From the NCBI GenBank assembly GCA_902777005.1, contig CACYSB010000008.1, forward strand, positions 18,876-82,875: 64,000 bases of DNA, written 5' to 3'. A model generated the notes under the pieces. That model was not told the origin of the DNA, ran no database searches, and saw only the letters and a list, made by a program, of their open reading frames with translations. The stretch comes from an uncultured Bacteroidota bacterium (GTDB lineage Bacteria > Bacteroidota > Bacteroidia > Bacteroidales > P3). The stretch's first letter is position 1. Each line of letters starts with the position of its first letter. Below are positions 56,724-64,000 of the stretch, one piece after another. The position numbers were made by a program, and so were the translations under genes.

Positions 56724-59657
56724 TCATCTCAGCACCTCGATGACACCGTTTTGGCGCACAATGCCGTATTTGTTCCTGGCCATGAAGCGGAAGTAGTAGG
56801 TGCCGTCGGGACAGCGGCGGTCGTTGGGATCCCAAAACTGGTCGCTGTCAGTGATGTCCTTTGCATGGAACACTCTGACACCCCACTGGTTGTATATCCA
56901 CACCTCGTTCTGCGGGTAGAGCCCCATCTCGACGAGGTTGACCACCTCCCAGCGGTCGTTGATGCCGTCGCCGTTGGGCGTGACGAGGCTGGGAAACTGC
57001 AGGAAGCAGGTTACTATGGAAACTTGCCGCACAGCGGTGTCGCTACAGGTATGCGTGATGGTGTCGTGCTGCATGGTGAGCATGGCCTTGAGCGTCACCT
57101 CCACATCGCCCGGCGCCGTATATCCCTGCCAGCGGTAGTAGGGAGCAAAGGCCGTGAGGCTATCCTCGCCGATAAGCCACAGCCAGCTGCAGCTGTCCGG
57201 CACTGTGTTGTTCACAAGCTGCGTCTGTGCATCTACGTCCATGGGATGCTCCGGCGTCCACTCGAAAGCAGCTTCCGGTGCGGGGAACACAACCACCGGC
57301 CACACCACGGTATCATGGCAGCCGTAAGCGCTCACCACGTCGAGTGTCAGCTCAACAGTCTCCACGCTGTCCTTGCGCACGAAGGTGAACGTAGCCGCCC
57401 TCGAATCGCTGCTGTCGCTGTCGCCCAACACCCAGTGCCACGACTGCCCGCCTTGCGTGGAATCCACCACCAGCAGCTGCTCGTTCGAGCACAGCGCCAC
57501 GGGCACCGTGTCGGCCCACTGCACGCCGTCGATGCTGTGCCAGGCTTGCGGGGTGAAAGCGCTGTCGCGCGGCGCAAGGGTCACATGCACCGTCGAGTCG
57601 CAGCCGTCTACCGTAGCCAGCACGGTATCGAAACTCACCGGACCGCCATAGTCTATGCTATCATAGACAAACGCCCTCCACGGGCATATAACCACTGTAT
57701 CGGCCAGCTCGTATGCCGGTGCCTCTACGGCAACGTAGGTCACCACGCTGTCGGCGCCGTGCATGTCGGTGTAGGTCACCTCGACGCTATCGGGGCCGTC
57801 GAAGGTATGCCCCTGCCACACCACAGGCCACTCGTCGGGACACACGCGCAGCACCTGCCTCGCGTCCTGGTTGTGCCACACATACAGCACGTAGTGTACC
57901 ACCGTGTCGCACCCCACGGCGGCGGGAACTGTGAACATGGTGTCAACGGCGCCGCCAAAGACTATGCCGCGGTAGATATGAGGCAGATCGTTTTCCACCA
58001 CCGTATCGCGCGCCTCGACCATATCGCCTTGCAGCACCTGACGGCTCACCATATGGCCACAGCCTGGATTGAAGCGGTCTGTCAGTTCGCAACAGTAGAG
58101 CGACCCATCGATGGGAACCCTCACCGTGCGCTCTGTGCCTATCGTGTCGCCGTCACCATCACGCCACCAACGATACCGGAAGCCGTAGGGAACGCTCAGT
58201 TCCACGCTGTCGCCCTCGCAGTCGCTCACCGTCTCGCGGCTCTTTATGCACTCGAAATTATAGTAGGCATAACACCAGCGGTTGTTGACCACACCGTCGC
58301 AGGCCGTCACCCGCAGGTGCACCCTGCGGCCGTGCCAAGCACTCAGGTCAAAGGCCATGCCGGTGAAGTCGCGACGCTTGTACATGTTGTTCATCTCGTC
58401 CCAGCCAGCGGTGTCCCACATGTCTATATAGAACTGGCTACAACCATCCGGAGTCTGCGCCATAGTGTCATCCAGCAGCTCAATGCGGAACCAGGCGGGG
58501 CGTAGCGTGTCGCTGTGGTAGGCTTCCGCTGGGCCTTGGAACGTGCCGAAGGCCATCGCCACGGTGTATTTCATAACGAGAATGTCGGCCACGTTGGTGT
58601 CAACGTCCAAAGTGTAGAGCATGGACGCCGACTCCCAGTCGCCCAGGCGGTTGCCGAGGCGTAGGGTGGCATTGTCGCCCGGCGGGATGGTACGTGGGAA
58701 CACCATCATGCCGCCGTCGGAGCCGGGATTTGTATTGAGGGTGTGCGAGCCGGCATAGATGCCGGACACCCCGGGGGCGGTGGTTGTGTAGATCCCCGTG
58801 CTTAGATAAGGTTCCACCGGCGTGCCGTAGTAGGGAGTGGCCATGGACGACATATAGTCACTGGCGTCGAGGCATGCCCCCTCGCGGTAGCGGTAGACGG
58901 TCACCTCGCTGTATGGCTGTATCGGCATACAGCCTGTGACAGGGCATTGTGCGATGAGGCTGGTTGAGTAGCTGTTATTGGCGTTGCGGGCGAAGGTGTA
59001 ACTGTTGCCTGTGACACTATGGGGAATTCCGCCAACGGTGAGCGTGACCGTCGGCGAACCAGCCGACTCCCATTCCAGCCGCACCGAGTCCTCACGGTTC
59101 TCAGCCACACGCACCCCCCACGCCGCGCAGGGCGAAGAAGTGAGGTGAATATCGTCAATCCAGAAGGTGCCGTCATTGCAGAAGAGGTCATGCCCCAAGA
59201 AGGCCATGCGGGCTCCAGTGGGCACCGACGAGAGGTCGACGGCTGCGAAGTGCCACTGCTGCTGCCAGCCGTGCACAGTGTCAAGCACATGGAACGTCGA
59301 GCTGTCGGTAGCGTCGGTCAGGTAGCCCACCTCCACCCAATCCGTGTTCAAGTGCAGATAGTACCAGAAAGTGAGCCACACGCTGTCGGCACCGTAGTTG
59401 ATGCCTTCGTCGGGCATGATGGTAAAACAGGTGACACCATTGTTCCTCAGCGACTTGCTGCCAGTATGGGCGGTGTTGTCGTAGGCATCGATGCCCACGT
59501 AGTGGTAGTCCAGATTCGGTAGTGCGCCCCAGCCCACGGGGCGCGAATTGCCGACTGCGTCCTCAAAATCATAGCAGATGTCCACCTGTGCGTGCACAGC
59601 GCCTCCTGCCGCCAGCAGCAACAGCAGCGACAACATTATCTTCAACCGGTGGGTCAT
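56724..59657 (-). CDS. Large secreted protein with CHU_C (gliding-type) C-terminal domain
   Basis: A 977-residue protein with a signal peptide (KIMLSLLLLLAAGGAVHAQ). The C-terminal 90 residues are the gliding-motility-associated sorting domain: FPSLVTPNGDGINDRWEVVN, VWIYNQWGVRVF, CPDGTYYFRFMARNKYG. Such domains send proteins through the type IX system. The N-terminal 200 residues read like a MAM/jelly-roll domain (GSKSLRNNGVTCF, DGTFWIDDIHL). The middle has many short beta-rich segments with paired cysteines (VCPDEWPVVWQGHTF, VICPWRAFVYDSID) and a PKD-like part (ATFTFVRKDSVETVELTLDV). It probably acts in surface adhesion. Confidence 0.87.
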   Translation of the reverse strand: MTHRLKIMLSLLLLLAAGGAVHAQVDICYDFEDAVGNSRPVGWGALPNLDYHYVGIDAYDNTAHTGSKSLRNNGVTCFTIMPDEGINYGADSVWLTFWYYLHLNTDWVEVGYLTDATDSSTFHVLDTVHGWQQQWHFAAVDLSSVPTGARMAFLGHDLFCNDGTFWIDDIHLTSSPCAAWGVRVAENREDSVRLEWESAGSPTVTLTVGGIPHSVTGNSYTFARNANNSYSTSLIAQCPVTGCMPIQPYSEVTVYRYREGACLDASDYMSSMATPYYGTPVEPYLSTGIYTTTAPGVSGIYAGSHTLNTNPGSDGGMMVFPRTIPPGDNATLRLGNRLGDWESASMLYTLDVDTNVADILVMKYTVAMAFGTFQGPAEAYHSDTLRPAWFRIELLDDTMAQTPDGCSQFYIDMWDTAGWDEMNNMYKRRDFTGMAFDLSAWHGRRVHLRVTACDGVVNNRWCYAYYNFECIKSRETVSDCEGDSVELSVPYGFRYRWWRDGDGDTIGTERTVRVPIDGSLYCCELTDRFNPGCGHMVSRQVLQGDMVEARDTVVENDLPHIYRGIVFGGAVDTMFTVPAAVGCDTVVHYVLYVWHNQDARQVLRVCPDEWPVVWQGHTFDGPDSVEVTYTDMHGADSVVTYVAVEAPAYELADTVVICPWRAFVYDSIDYGGPVSFDTVLATVDGCDSTVHVTLAPRDSAFTPQAWHSIDGVQWADTVPVALCSNEQLLVVDSTQGGQSWHWVLGDSDSSDSRAATFTFVRKDSVETVELTLDVVSAYGCHDTVVWPVVVFPAPEAAFEWTPEHPMDVDAQTQLVNNTVPDSCSWLWLIGEDSLTAFAPYYRWQGYTAPGDVEVTLKAMLTMQHDTITHTCSDTAVRQVSIVTCFLQFPSLVTPNGDGINDRWEVVNLVEMGLYPQNEVWIYNQWGVRVFHAKDITDSDQFWDPNDRRCPDGTYYFRFMARNKYGIVRQNGVIEVLR

Positions 59658-59767
59658 AACATCTTTATAACATTATAGACGCAAAAAAGACGATTTTGTT
59701 ACTCGCTTTACTTTTTTTAACATAAATTTCCCTACCCCACTCCCATTCTCTTCCGCCCCTCCTTCGG

Positions 59768-59862
59768 CATTTCAACTATCGTTCAACCATCGTTCGACCA
59801 TCGTTTAACCATTACATATGGTAGAAATATAGTTAAACAATAGTCGTACGAGAGTCGAAATG
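59768..59862. repeat. Palindromic 11-base-phased repeat, copy E (diverged)
   Basis: Three 11-mers of the form TTCAACCATCG and a degenerate right arm are bounded by GGCATTTC and GAAATGTCC. Sequence differs from copies A-D, but length, phasing and palindromic plan agree. It fills the middle of the 340-base gap between divergent genes; the flanks are AT-rich with no clear consensus promoter. Confidence 0.6.
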
Positions 59863-59997
59863 TCCTACCAACGCCCTGCCAACTCCATACTGCAGGCCTG
59901 CTATCATCATCGTTTTCAAAAAAAAATCACGGCACACACAATAATACAAAGCCGCGCGCGTTATTGAAAGCATATAAAATAAAAAAGACCGAAAAAG

Positions 59998-60777
59998 ATG
60001 AGAATTAGCAAAATACTCGCTTTTGTAACCGCCATCGCCACCGTAGCCTGCGCCGCAGCGCAGACGGGACACGACCTGCAGGACGACGAAATGCACGGCG
60101 ACGTGAAGCGCGTCGACGCAGTGATGTACGAGGCGCAGTACGACATGAATGACAACCTCATAAAGGGCGACCAGCTGGAGCACCTCATCACCGAGTACAA
60201 CGCCAAGGGCCAGCGCCGCCAGCAGGTGTACCTGTCGGTTGCCGAGGACATTATCTTCCGCACCCGCTACAAGCACGACGGCTTCGGCCTCACCACCCTC
60301 GAACACATCGTCGACAACCAGGAACATGTCATCGGCCGCACCTACTACATCTATGATGCCGACCACACCTTGACGGAGACCTATGTCGAGGACGCCGAGC
60401 GCCAGATCGAGAGCCGCATGCTGATAGCACACGACGGACAGGGCCGCATCACACAGCGCAGCTACAACGACCATCTGAACGACGTCTACAAGCGCGAAGT
60501 CTACGTATACAACCCCGACGGCACCATCAACAAGGCCGTGGTCTACGACCGCTCGAAGAAAAAGGTGCAGGAGAAGCGCTGGGAATACGACGAGCAGGGC
60601 TACCCCACCAGCTACACCCTCTACGACTACACCGAGGAGGAGCCCGAGATGTTCGTCACCCTCTACAAGCGCGAATACGACTCGCACGGCAACTGGGTGA
60701 AGTGCACCGAATACGAGGTGCTCGGCGACCGCATGCTGCCCAGCTACACCACCGTCCGCACCATAGACTACTTTTGA
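59998..60777 (+). CDS. Exported YD-repeat-like protein
   Basis: A 259-residue protein with a signal peptide (MRISKILAFVTAIATVACAA). Repeated strands of the form Y-x-Y-D/N-x2-G (TEYNAKGQRRQQVY, TRYKHDGFGLTTLEH, YVYNPDGTINKAVVYD, EYDEQGYPTSYTLYD, EYDSHGNWVKCTEYE) resemble RHS/YD repeats, which form beta strips. There is no toxin or core domain, so this is a short stand-alone version. Its role is unknown. The gene is GC-rich like its neighbours, unlike the next gene. Confidence 0.75.
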   Translation: MRISKILAFVTAIATVACAAAQTGHDLQDDEMHGDVKRVDAVMYEAQYDMNDNLIKGDQLEHLITEYNAKGQRRQQVYLSVAEDIIFRTRYKHDGFGLTTLEHIVDNQEHVIGRTYYIYDADHTLTETYVEDAERQIESRMLIAHDGQGRITQRSYNDHLNDVYKREVYVYNPDGTINKAVVYDRSKKKVQEKRWEYDEQGYPTSYTLYDYTEEEPEMFVTLYKREYDSHGNWVKCTEYEVLGDRMLPSYTTVRTIDYF

Positions 60778-60782
60778 TTTGT

Positions 60783-60801
60783 GATTTCTGATTTTTGAGT
60801 G
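60783..60801. repeat. Left inverted repeat of the S23/IVP element
   Basis: GATTTCTGATTTTTGAGTG, nearly complementary to 61183-61215. It lies just after the stop codon of the 59998 gene. Confidence 0.75.
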
Positions 60802-60815
60802 TTTGTCGCGTTCTG

Positions 60816-61220
60816 ATGAAAAACAAAGGGATAATTTACGAAAAGGCCAAGAGGTTTTCCCTTGATGTCATTCAGATGGTTAAGACACTCCAACAAAACG
60901 GGGAATCTATTATTTCCAAACAGATATTCAGATCCGCCACAAGTGTCGGCGCCAACTACAGCGAAGGGCTTGGCGCGGAAAGCGACAGCGATTTTATTCA
61001 CAAACTGTCCATTTCGCTCAAAGAACTACATGAAACACAGTACTGGCTTGACTTGTTGAAGGATGGGCACTACATACAGGACGATTGCTACCATTTTTTG
61101 TACTCGGAATCAGACGAACTCTACAGAATGATTACATCTTCCGTGCTCACCGTGAGGCAAAGACTCAACAACTTGCGTCAGCCACTCAAAAATCAGAATT
61201 CAGAAATCAGAAATCAATGA
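60816..61220 (+). CDS. Four-helix-bundle protein (S23 / 23S rRNA intervening-sequence type)
   Basis: A 134-residue helical protein of the S23/IVP family, related to the Avd proteins of diversity-generating retroelements. Signature parts are IYEKAKRFSLDVIQMVKTLQ, QIFRSATSVGANYSEGLGAE and SISLKELHETQYWLDLL. Such genes occur inside 23S rRNA intervening sequences or alone; the function is unsettled. Here it is low in GC compared with both neighbours and bracketed by inverted repeats, so it looks inserted. Its stop overlaps the era start codon as ATGA, and the right repeat encodes its last residues. No reverse transcriptase is present. Confidence 0.88.
   Translation: MKNKGIIYEKAKRFSLDVIQMVKTLQQNGESIISKQIFRSATSVGANYSEGLGAESDSDFIHKLSISLKELHETQYWLDLLKDGHYIQDDCYHFLYSESDELYRMITSSVLTVRQRLNNLRQPLKNQNSEIRNQ
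61183..61215. repeat. Right inverted repeat of the S23/IVP element with 7-base tandem units
   Basis: CACTCAAAAATCAGAA is complementary to the left repeat; it continues as CAGAATT, CAGAAAT, CAGAAAT, a 7-base tandem repeat ending at the era start codon. Confidence 0.75.
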
Positions 61221-62095
61221 AAAGTGGGTTTGTGAATATCATCGGCAACCCCAACGTGGGTAAGTCGACGCTGATGAACGCCCTGGTGGGAGAGCGTTTG
61301 AGCATTATTACCTCCAAGGCGCAAACGACGCGCAAGCGCGTGATGGGAATCGTCAACGGCGATAATTTCCAGATAGTATATACCGACACGCCCGGCATCG
61401 TCAACCCGCACAACAAGCTGCACGAGCAGATGATGGGCTTCGTGGGCACGGCGCTGCAGGATGCCGATCTGTTCCTTCTGGTCACCGAGGTGGGCGAAAC
61501 GCTCAAGAACCGCCATGTGCTGGAGCGCGTCATAGATAGCGACACGCCGGTCATCGTTGTCATCAACAAGATAGACCTCTCGAACCAGGCCACCATAAGC
61601 GAGAAGATAGCCTATTGGCAGGAGCAGATACCGCGCGCCGTGGTGGTGCCCTGCTCGGCTACCGAGGGCTTCAATGTGGACAAGCTGTTCGACCTAATCC
61701 TCGAGCGTCTGCCGGAGCATCCCGCCTACTTCCCCAAAGACGAGCTGACCGACCGCACCATGCGCTTCTTCGTCAGCGAGATAGTGCGCGAGAAGATACT
61801 CCTCTACTACCAGAAGGAGATACCCTACAGCTGCGAGGTGGCGGTGGAGAGCTATGAGGAGCGCGACGGCATAGACAACATCTCATGCCTCATCTATGTT
61901 GAGCGCGAGAGCCAGAAGGCGATACTCATCGGCCATCAGGGCAAGGCCATCAAGAAGCTCGGCATAGAAGCTCGCAAGGAGATAGAGGAGTTCACCGGCA
62001 AGCGCTGCTTCCTGAGCCTGCATATAAAGGTGCTCAAGGACTGGCGCAACAGCGAGCGAGCCCTCAAGAGCTTCGGCTACAGCCTCGAAGAATAA
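61217..62095 (+). CDS. era: GTPase Era
   Basis: A 292-residue GTPase needed for 30S ribosome maturation. G1 is GNPNVGKS (10-17), G3 is DTPG (YTDTPGIVNPH), G4 is NKID (VVINKIDLSN). The C-terminal KH domain (FVSEIVREKILLYYQKEIPY, AILIGHQGKAIKKLGIEARK) binds the 3' end of 16S rRNA. The ATG overlaps the S23 stop codon, so its translation may be coupled to that gene. The usual neighbours in Bacteroidales (fatty-acid synthesis genes, der) are not upstream here. Confidence 0.97.
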   Translation: MKSGFVNIIGNPNVGKSTLMNALVGERLSIITSKAQTTRKRVMGIVNGDNFQIVYTDTPGIVNPHNKLHEQMMGFVGTALQDADLFLLVTEVGETLKNRHVLERVIDSDTPVIVVINKIDLSNQATISEKIAYWQEQIPRAVVVPCSATEGFNVDKLFDLILERLPEHPAYFPKDELTDRTMRFFVSEIVREKILLYYQKEIPYSCEVAVESYEERDGIDNISCLIYVERESQKAILIGHQGKAIKKLGIEARKEIEEFTGKRCFLSLHIKVLKDWRNSERALKSFGYSLEE

Positions 62096-62107
62096 ATGTT
62101 TTTAATC

Positions 62108-62842
62108 ATGACCAAGTTAAGCGTAAATATCAACAAGGTGGCCACCATACGCAATGCGCGTGGCGGCAACACCCCTAATGTGAAGCAGTTTGCCATTGAT
62201 TGCGAGCGTTTCGGCGCACAAGGCATCACCGTACACCCCAGGCCCGACGAGCGCCACATACGCTACAGCGATGTGTACGACATAAAGCCCATTGTTACCA
62301 CAGAGTTTAACATCGAGGGAAATCCGAAAGGCATATCGAAAAGCAAGCCCTACGGCTTCATAGACCTGGTGAAGGAGATACGCCCAACGCAGGTGACGCT
62401 GGTGCCCGACGCCGAAGGCGTGCTGACCTCCAACGCCGGTTGGGACACCGTGAAGAACCAGCAGTACCTCAGCGACGTGGTCAAGGAATTCAAGGCTTGC
62501 GGCATTCGTGTCAGCATCTTCATCGACGCCAATCCGCAGATGATTGAGATGGCCGCCAAGACCGGCACCGACCGCGTGGAACTCTACACCGAGAGCTACG
62601 CATCGCATTATGCCGCCGGGCGTGAAGCCGCAATTGCCCCCTTCGTTGAGGCCGCAAAGGTGGCTCGCGACTGCGGGCTCGGCCTCAATGCCGGACACGA
62701 CCTGTCACTCGAGAACCTCGCCTACTTCCATCAACAGATTCCCTGGCTCGACGAGGTAAGTATCGGCCACGCCCTCATCTCCGACGCCCTCTACCTAGGC
62801 ATCGAAGAGACCATCCACCGCTACCGCCGCTGCCTGGAATAA
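62108..62842 (+). CDS. pdxJ: Pyridoxine 5'-phosphate synthase
   Basis: A 244-residue TIM barrel that joins 1-deoxyxylulose 5-phosphate and 3-amino-2-oxopropyl phosphate in vitamin B6 synthesis. Family motifs are [74 protein letters not shown] and [14 protein letters not shown]. The start at 62108 opens the standard N-terminus. Its product is the precursor of PLP, the cofactor of the KamDE enzyme. It is 12 bases after era and probably on the same transcript. Confidence 0.97.
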   Translation: MTKLSVNINKVATIRNARGGNTPNVKQFAIDCERFGAQGITVHPRPDERHIRYSDVYDIKPIVTTEFNIEGNPKGISKSKPYGFIDLVKEIRPTQVTLVPDAEGVLTSNAGWDTVKNQQYLSDVVKEFKACGIRVSIFIDANPQMIEMAAKTGTDRVELYTESYASHYAAGREAAIAPFVEAAKVARDCGLGLNAGHDLSLENLAYFHQQIPWLDEVSIGHALISDALYLGIEETIHRYRRCLE

Positions 62843-62866
62843 ACAGATTGACAATTGCCGCAACGA

Positions 62867-63736
62867 TTATCGGACCACAACCACTTGCTTGGTTTTGACA
62901 CCATCAACCTTGACCAGATAGGTCCCAGCTGATGGAACAGCATAGGTCTCCGTGGTATTTGCCGACAGGTTGTGGTACAGCATACGTCCATATATATCAA
63001 AGACATATACCTCACGGCCTTCGGCACCGTTGAGGACTATGTGGCCATCAATTCCACGTAAGGTAACATTGCCGGCATCGACATCGCTAATACTCACTTC
63101 CGGGCCGTCGAAGATTGCAACAATGGTATTGACTGCGCCAATAAAATCGTTATCAACAACAATTGGCCCCACGCAATTGATATCAACCATCATCACTTCA
63201 TCTTGAGTGACGCCGTACTCTGGGTGTACAAACGAGACATACCAGCCTAAGAACTCATAGCCCTCATTAGGTTCGGCGAAAATGACGAACTGGTCTCCTA
63301 AACCGAAATGGTATATTCCCGGTTCGAGAGTTAGCGAGCCCATATAACTATGGTTAACCCCGAGATCAAGAGTGAAGCAGTCGGCACAAGTGTCGGCAGT
63401 GGCGAAAACGGCGGTAACGGTATAGGCTGCGTGGCCCTCTACCACGGAGGCCGTTGTGGTCAACGTTGCGACAGCGGTGTCAATATTACGGAGATTTTCC
63501 GGGCCGCCTCCTTCAAACGTCATTATCCACCCCATCAGCTGATAGCCCTCGTAGGATGTAGCGGTAATGCTATACTCCTCACCAGCGGCGAAAGAGTACG
63601 TTCCCGGAGCGGGATTAATTGAACCCTTTGCAGTATCATTTACTGCAAAGGTTACCACGACGGAGTCCTGCGCACGCAAAATCTGCGGCACAAAGAGTAC
63701 TACCGCCAAAACAAAAGAAGATACTATTTTTTTCAT
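62867..63736 (-). CDS. Secreted InlB-repeat-like protein with type IX sorting domain
   Basis: A 289-residue protein with a signal peptide (KKIVSSFVLAVVLFVPQILR). Two related beta segments follow (VTFAVNDTAKGSINPAPGTY ... GYQLMGWIM and FTLDLGVNHSYMGSLTLEPG ... GYEFLGWYV), of the divergent InlB B-repeat type. The C-terminus (VYVFDIYGRMLYHN, GTYLVKVDGVKTKQVVVVR) is a type A sorting domain for the type IX system. The gene converges with pdxJ, with a 24-base gap. Probably a surface protein of unknown target. Confidence 0.85.
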   Translation of the reverse strand: MKKIVSSFVLAVVLFVPQILRAQDSVVVTFAVNDTAKGSINPAPGTYSFAAGEEYSITATSYEGYQLMGWIMTFEGGGPENLRNIDTAVATLTTTASVVEGHAAYTVTAVFATADTCADCFTLDLGVNHSYMGSLTLEPGIYHFGLGDQFVIFAEPNEGYEFLGWYVSFVHPEYGVTQDEVMMVDINCVGPIVVDNDFIGAVNTIVAIFDGPEVSISDVDAGNVTLRGIDGHIVLNGAEGREVYVFDIYGRMLYHNLSANTTETYAVPSAGTYLVKVDGVKTKQVVVVR

Positions 63737-63879
63737 ACTTTTATGTATTGTTGGTTAATATTCCTGGCATGCCCACCTATCCGCTACACCAAGAGATAAT
63801 CCGCAAATAATAAAAAGTGACAGTAGTGTTTAATGTACCTAAATAACACAACACTAACAATAATATTGTATATGCAAAC

Positions 63880-63910
63880 AAAAAAAGAGCACCTCAAATG
63901 AGATGCTCTT
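63880..63910 (-). terminator. Terminator of the rRNA operon
   Basis: On the minus strand, AAGAGCA and TGCTCTT arms with an inner GAG/CTC, followed by a T-tract, just downstream of the 5S end. Confidence 0.85.
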
Positions 63911-63916
63911 AAAAAG

Positions 63917-64000
<84 letters not shown>

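Noticed and set aside
60816..61220. S23/IVP gene as part of a 23S rRNA intervening sequence or a diversity-generating retroelement
   Set aside because: The flanks are protein genes, not 23S rRNA, and there is no reverse transcriptase or variable repeat nearby.

Overview
The window looks like a chromosome segment of an uncultured or little-studied member of the Bacteroidales. The evidence is the Bacteroidota-type promoters (TTTG, about 19 bases, TAnnTTTG), the lack of Shine-Dalgarno sequences, the type IX secretion genes porU and porV, secreted proteins with type IX sorting domains, and amino-acid fermentation genes. The DNA is GC-rich, genes are tightly packed, and many neighbours overlap as ATGA or TAATG. 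No taxon below order can be fixed from the sequence alone.

Layout. 1-5.9 kb (minus): a glycoside-hydrolase-2-like protein cut by the window edge, an outer-membrane barrel, and a lysine-fermentation operon (kamD, kamE, CoA-transferase subunit B). 6.3-9.6 kb: secA. 9.6-14.6 kb: a probable structured RNA resembling 6S RNA, a lipoprotein, a PepSY-like protein, a SpoU-type methyltransferase and three glycosyltransferase genes, one of them only half length. 14.6-17.6 kb (minus): a second lysine-fermentation gene (kce) followed 13 bases later by a secreted arginine-deiminase-like protein with a type IX sorting domain. 17.9-26.9 kb: an unknown exported protein and panB, then a minus-strand block porU, porV, ispF, clpS, nfeD, floA. 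27.0-32.3 kb: an acyltransferase, tRNA-Arg, a CPBP protease, HU, a 29-residue basic protein, rng and a GH25 lysozyme.

32.4-53.1 kb is the centrepiece: about 21 tightly packed plus-strand genes for an aryl-polyene or flexirubin-like pigment. Tyrosine ammonia-lyase would make 4-coumarate. A PaaK-like ligase would activate it, and ketosynthases, FabG, two hotdog dehydratases and two ACPs would extend it to a polyene. An O-methyltransferase, a cobalamin-type radical SAM protein and an FAD oxidoreductase could tailor it. LolA-like, SMR-like, GT2, acyltransferase and MMPL-acyltransferase proteins would attach it to a lipid and move it to the outer membrane. The dialkylresorcinol genes darA and darB are absent, so the product is more likely an aryl-polyene lipid than a true flexirubin.

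53.1-64 kb: another acyltransferase, tRNA-Ser, an RNase Z-like protein with a sodium symporter, a large CHU_C-type secreted protein, a YD-repeat-like protein, a four-helix-bundle (S23/IVP) element tucked against era, pdxJ, a second type IX cargo protein, and the 3' part of an rRNA operon (5S, minus strand).

Five copies of a palindromic repeat with an 11-base internal period are scattered through the window. Four are intergenic and one lies in frame inside the MMPL gene of the pigment operon.
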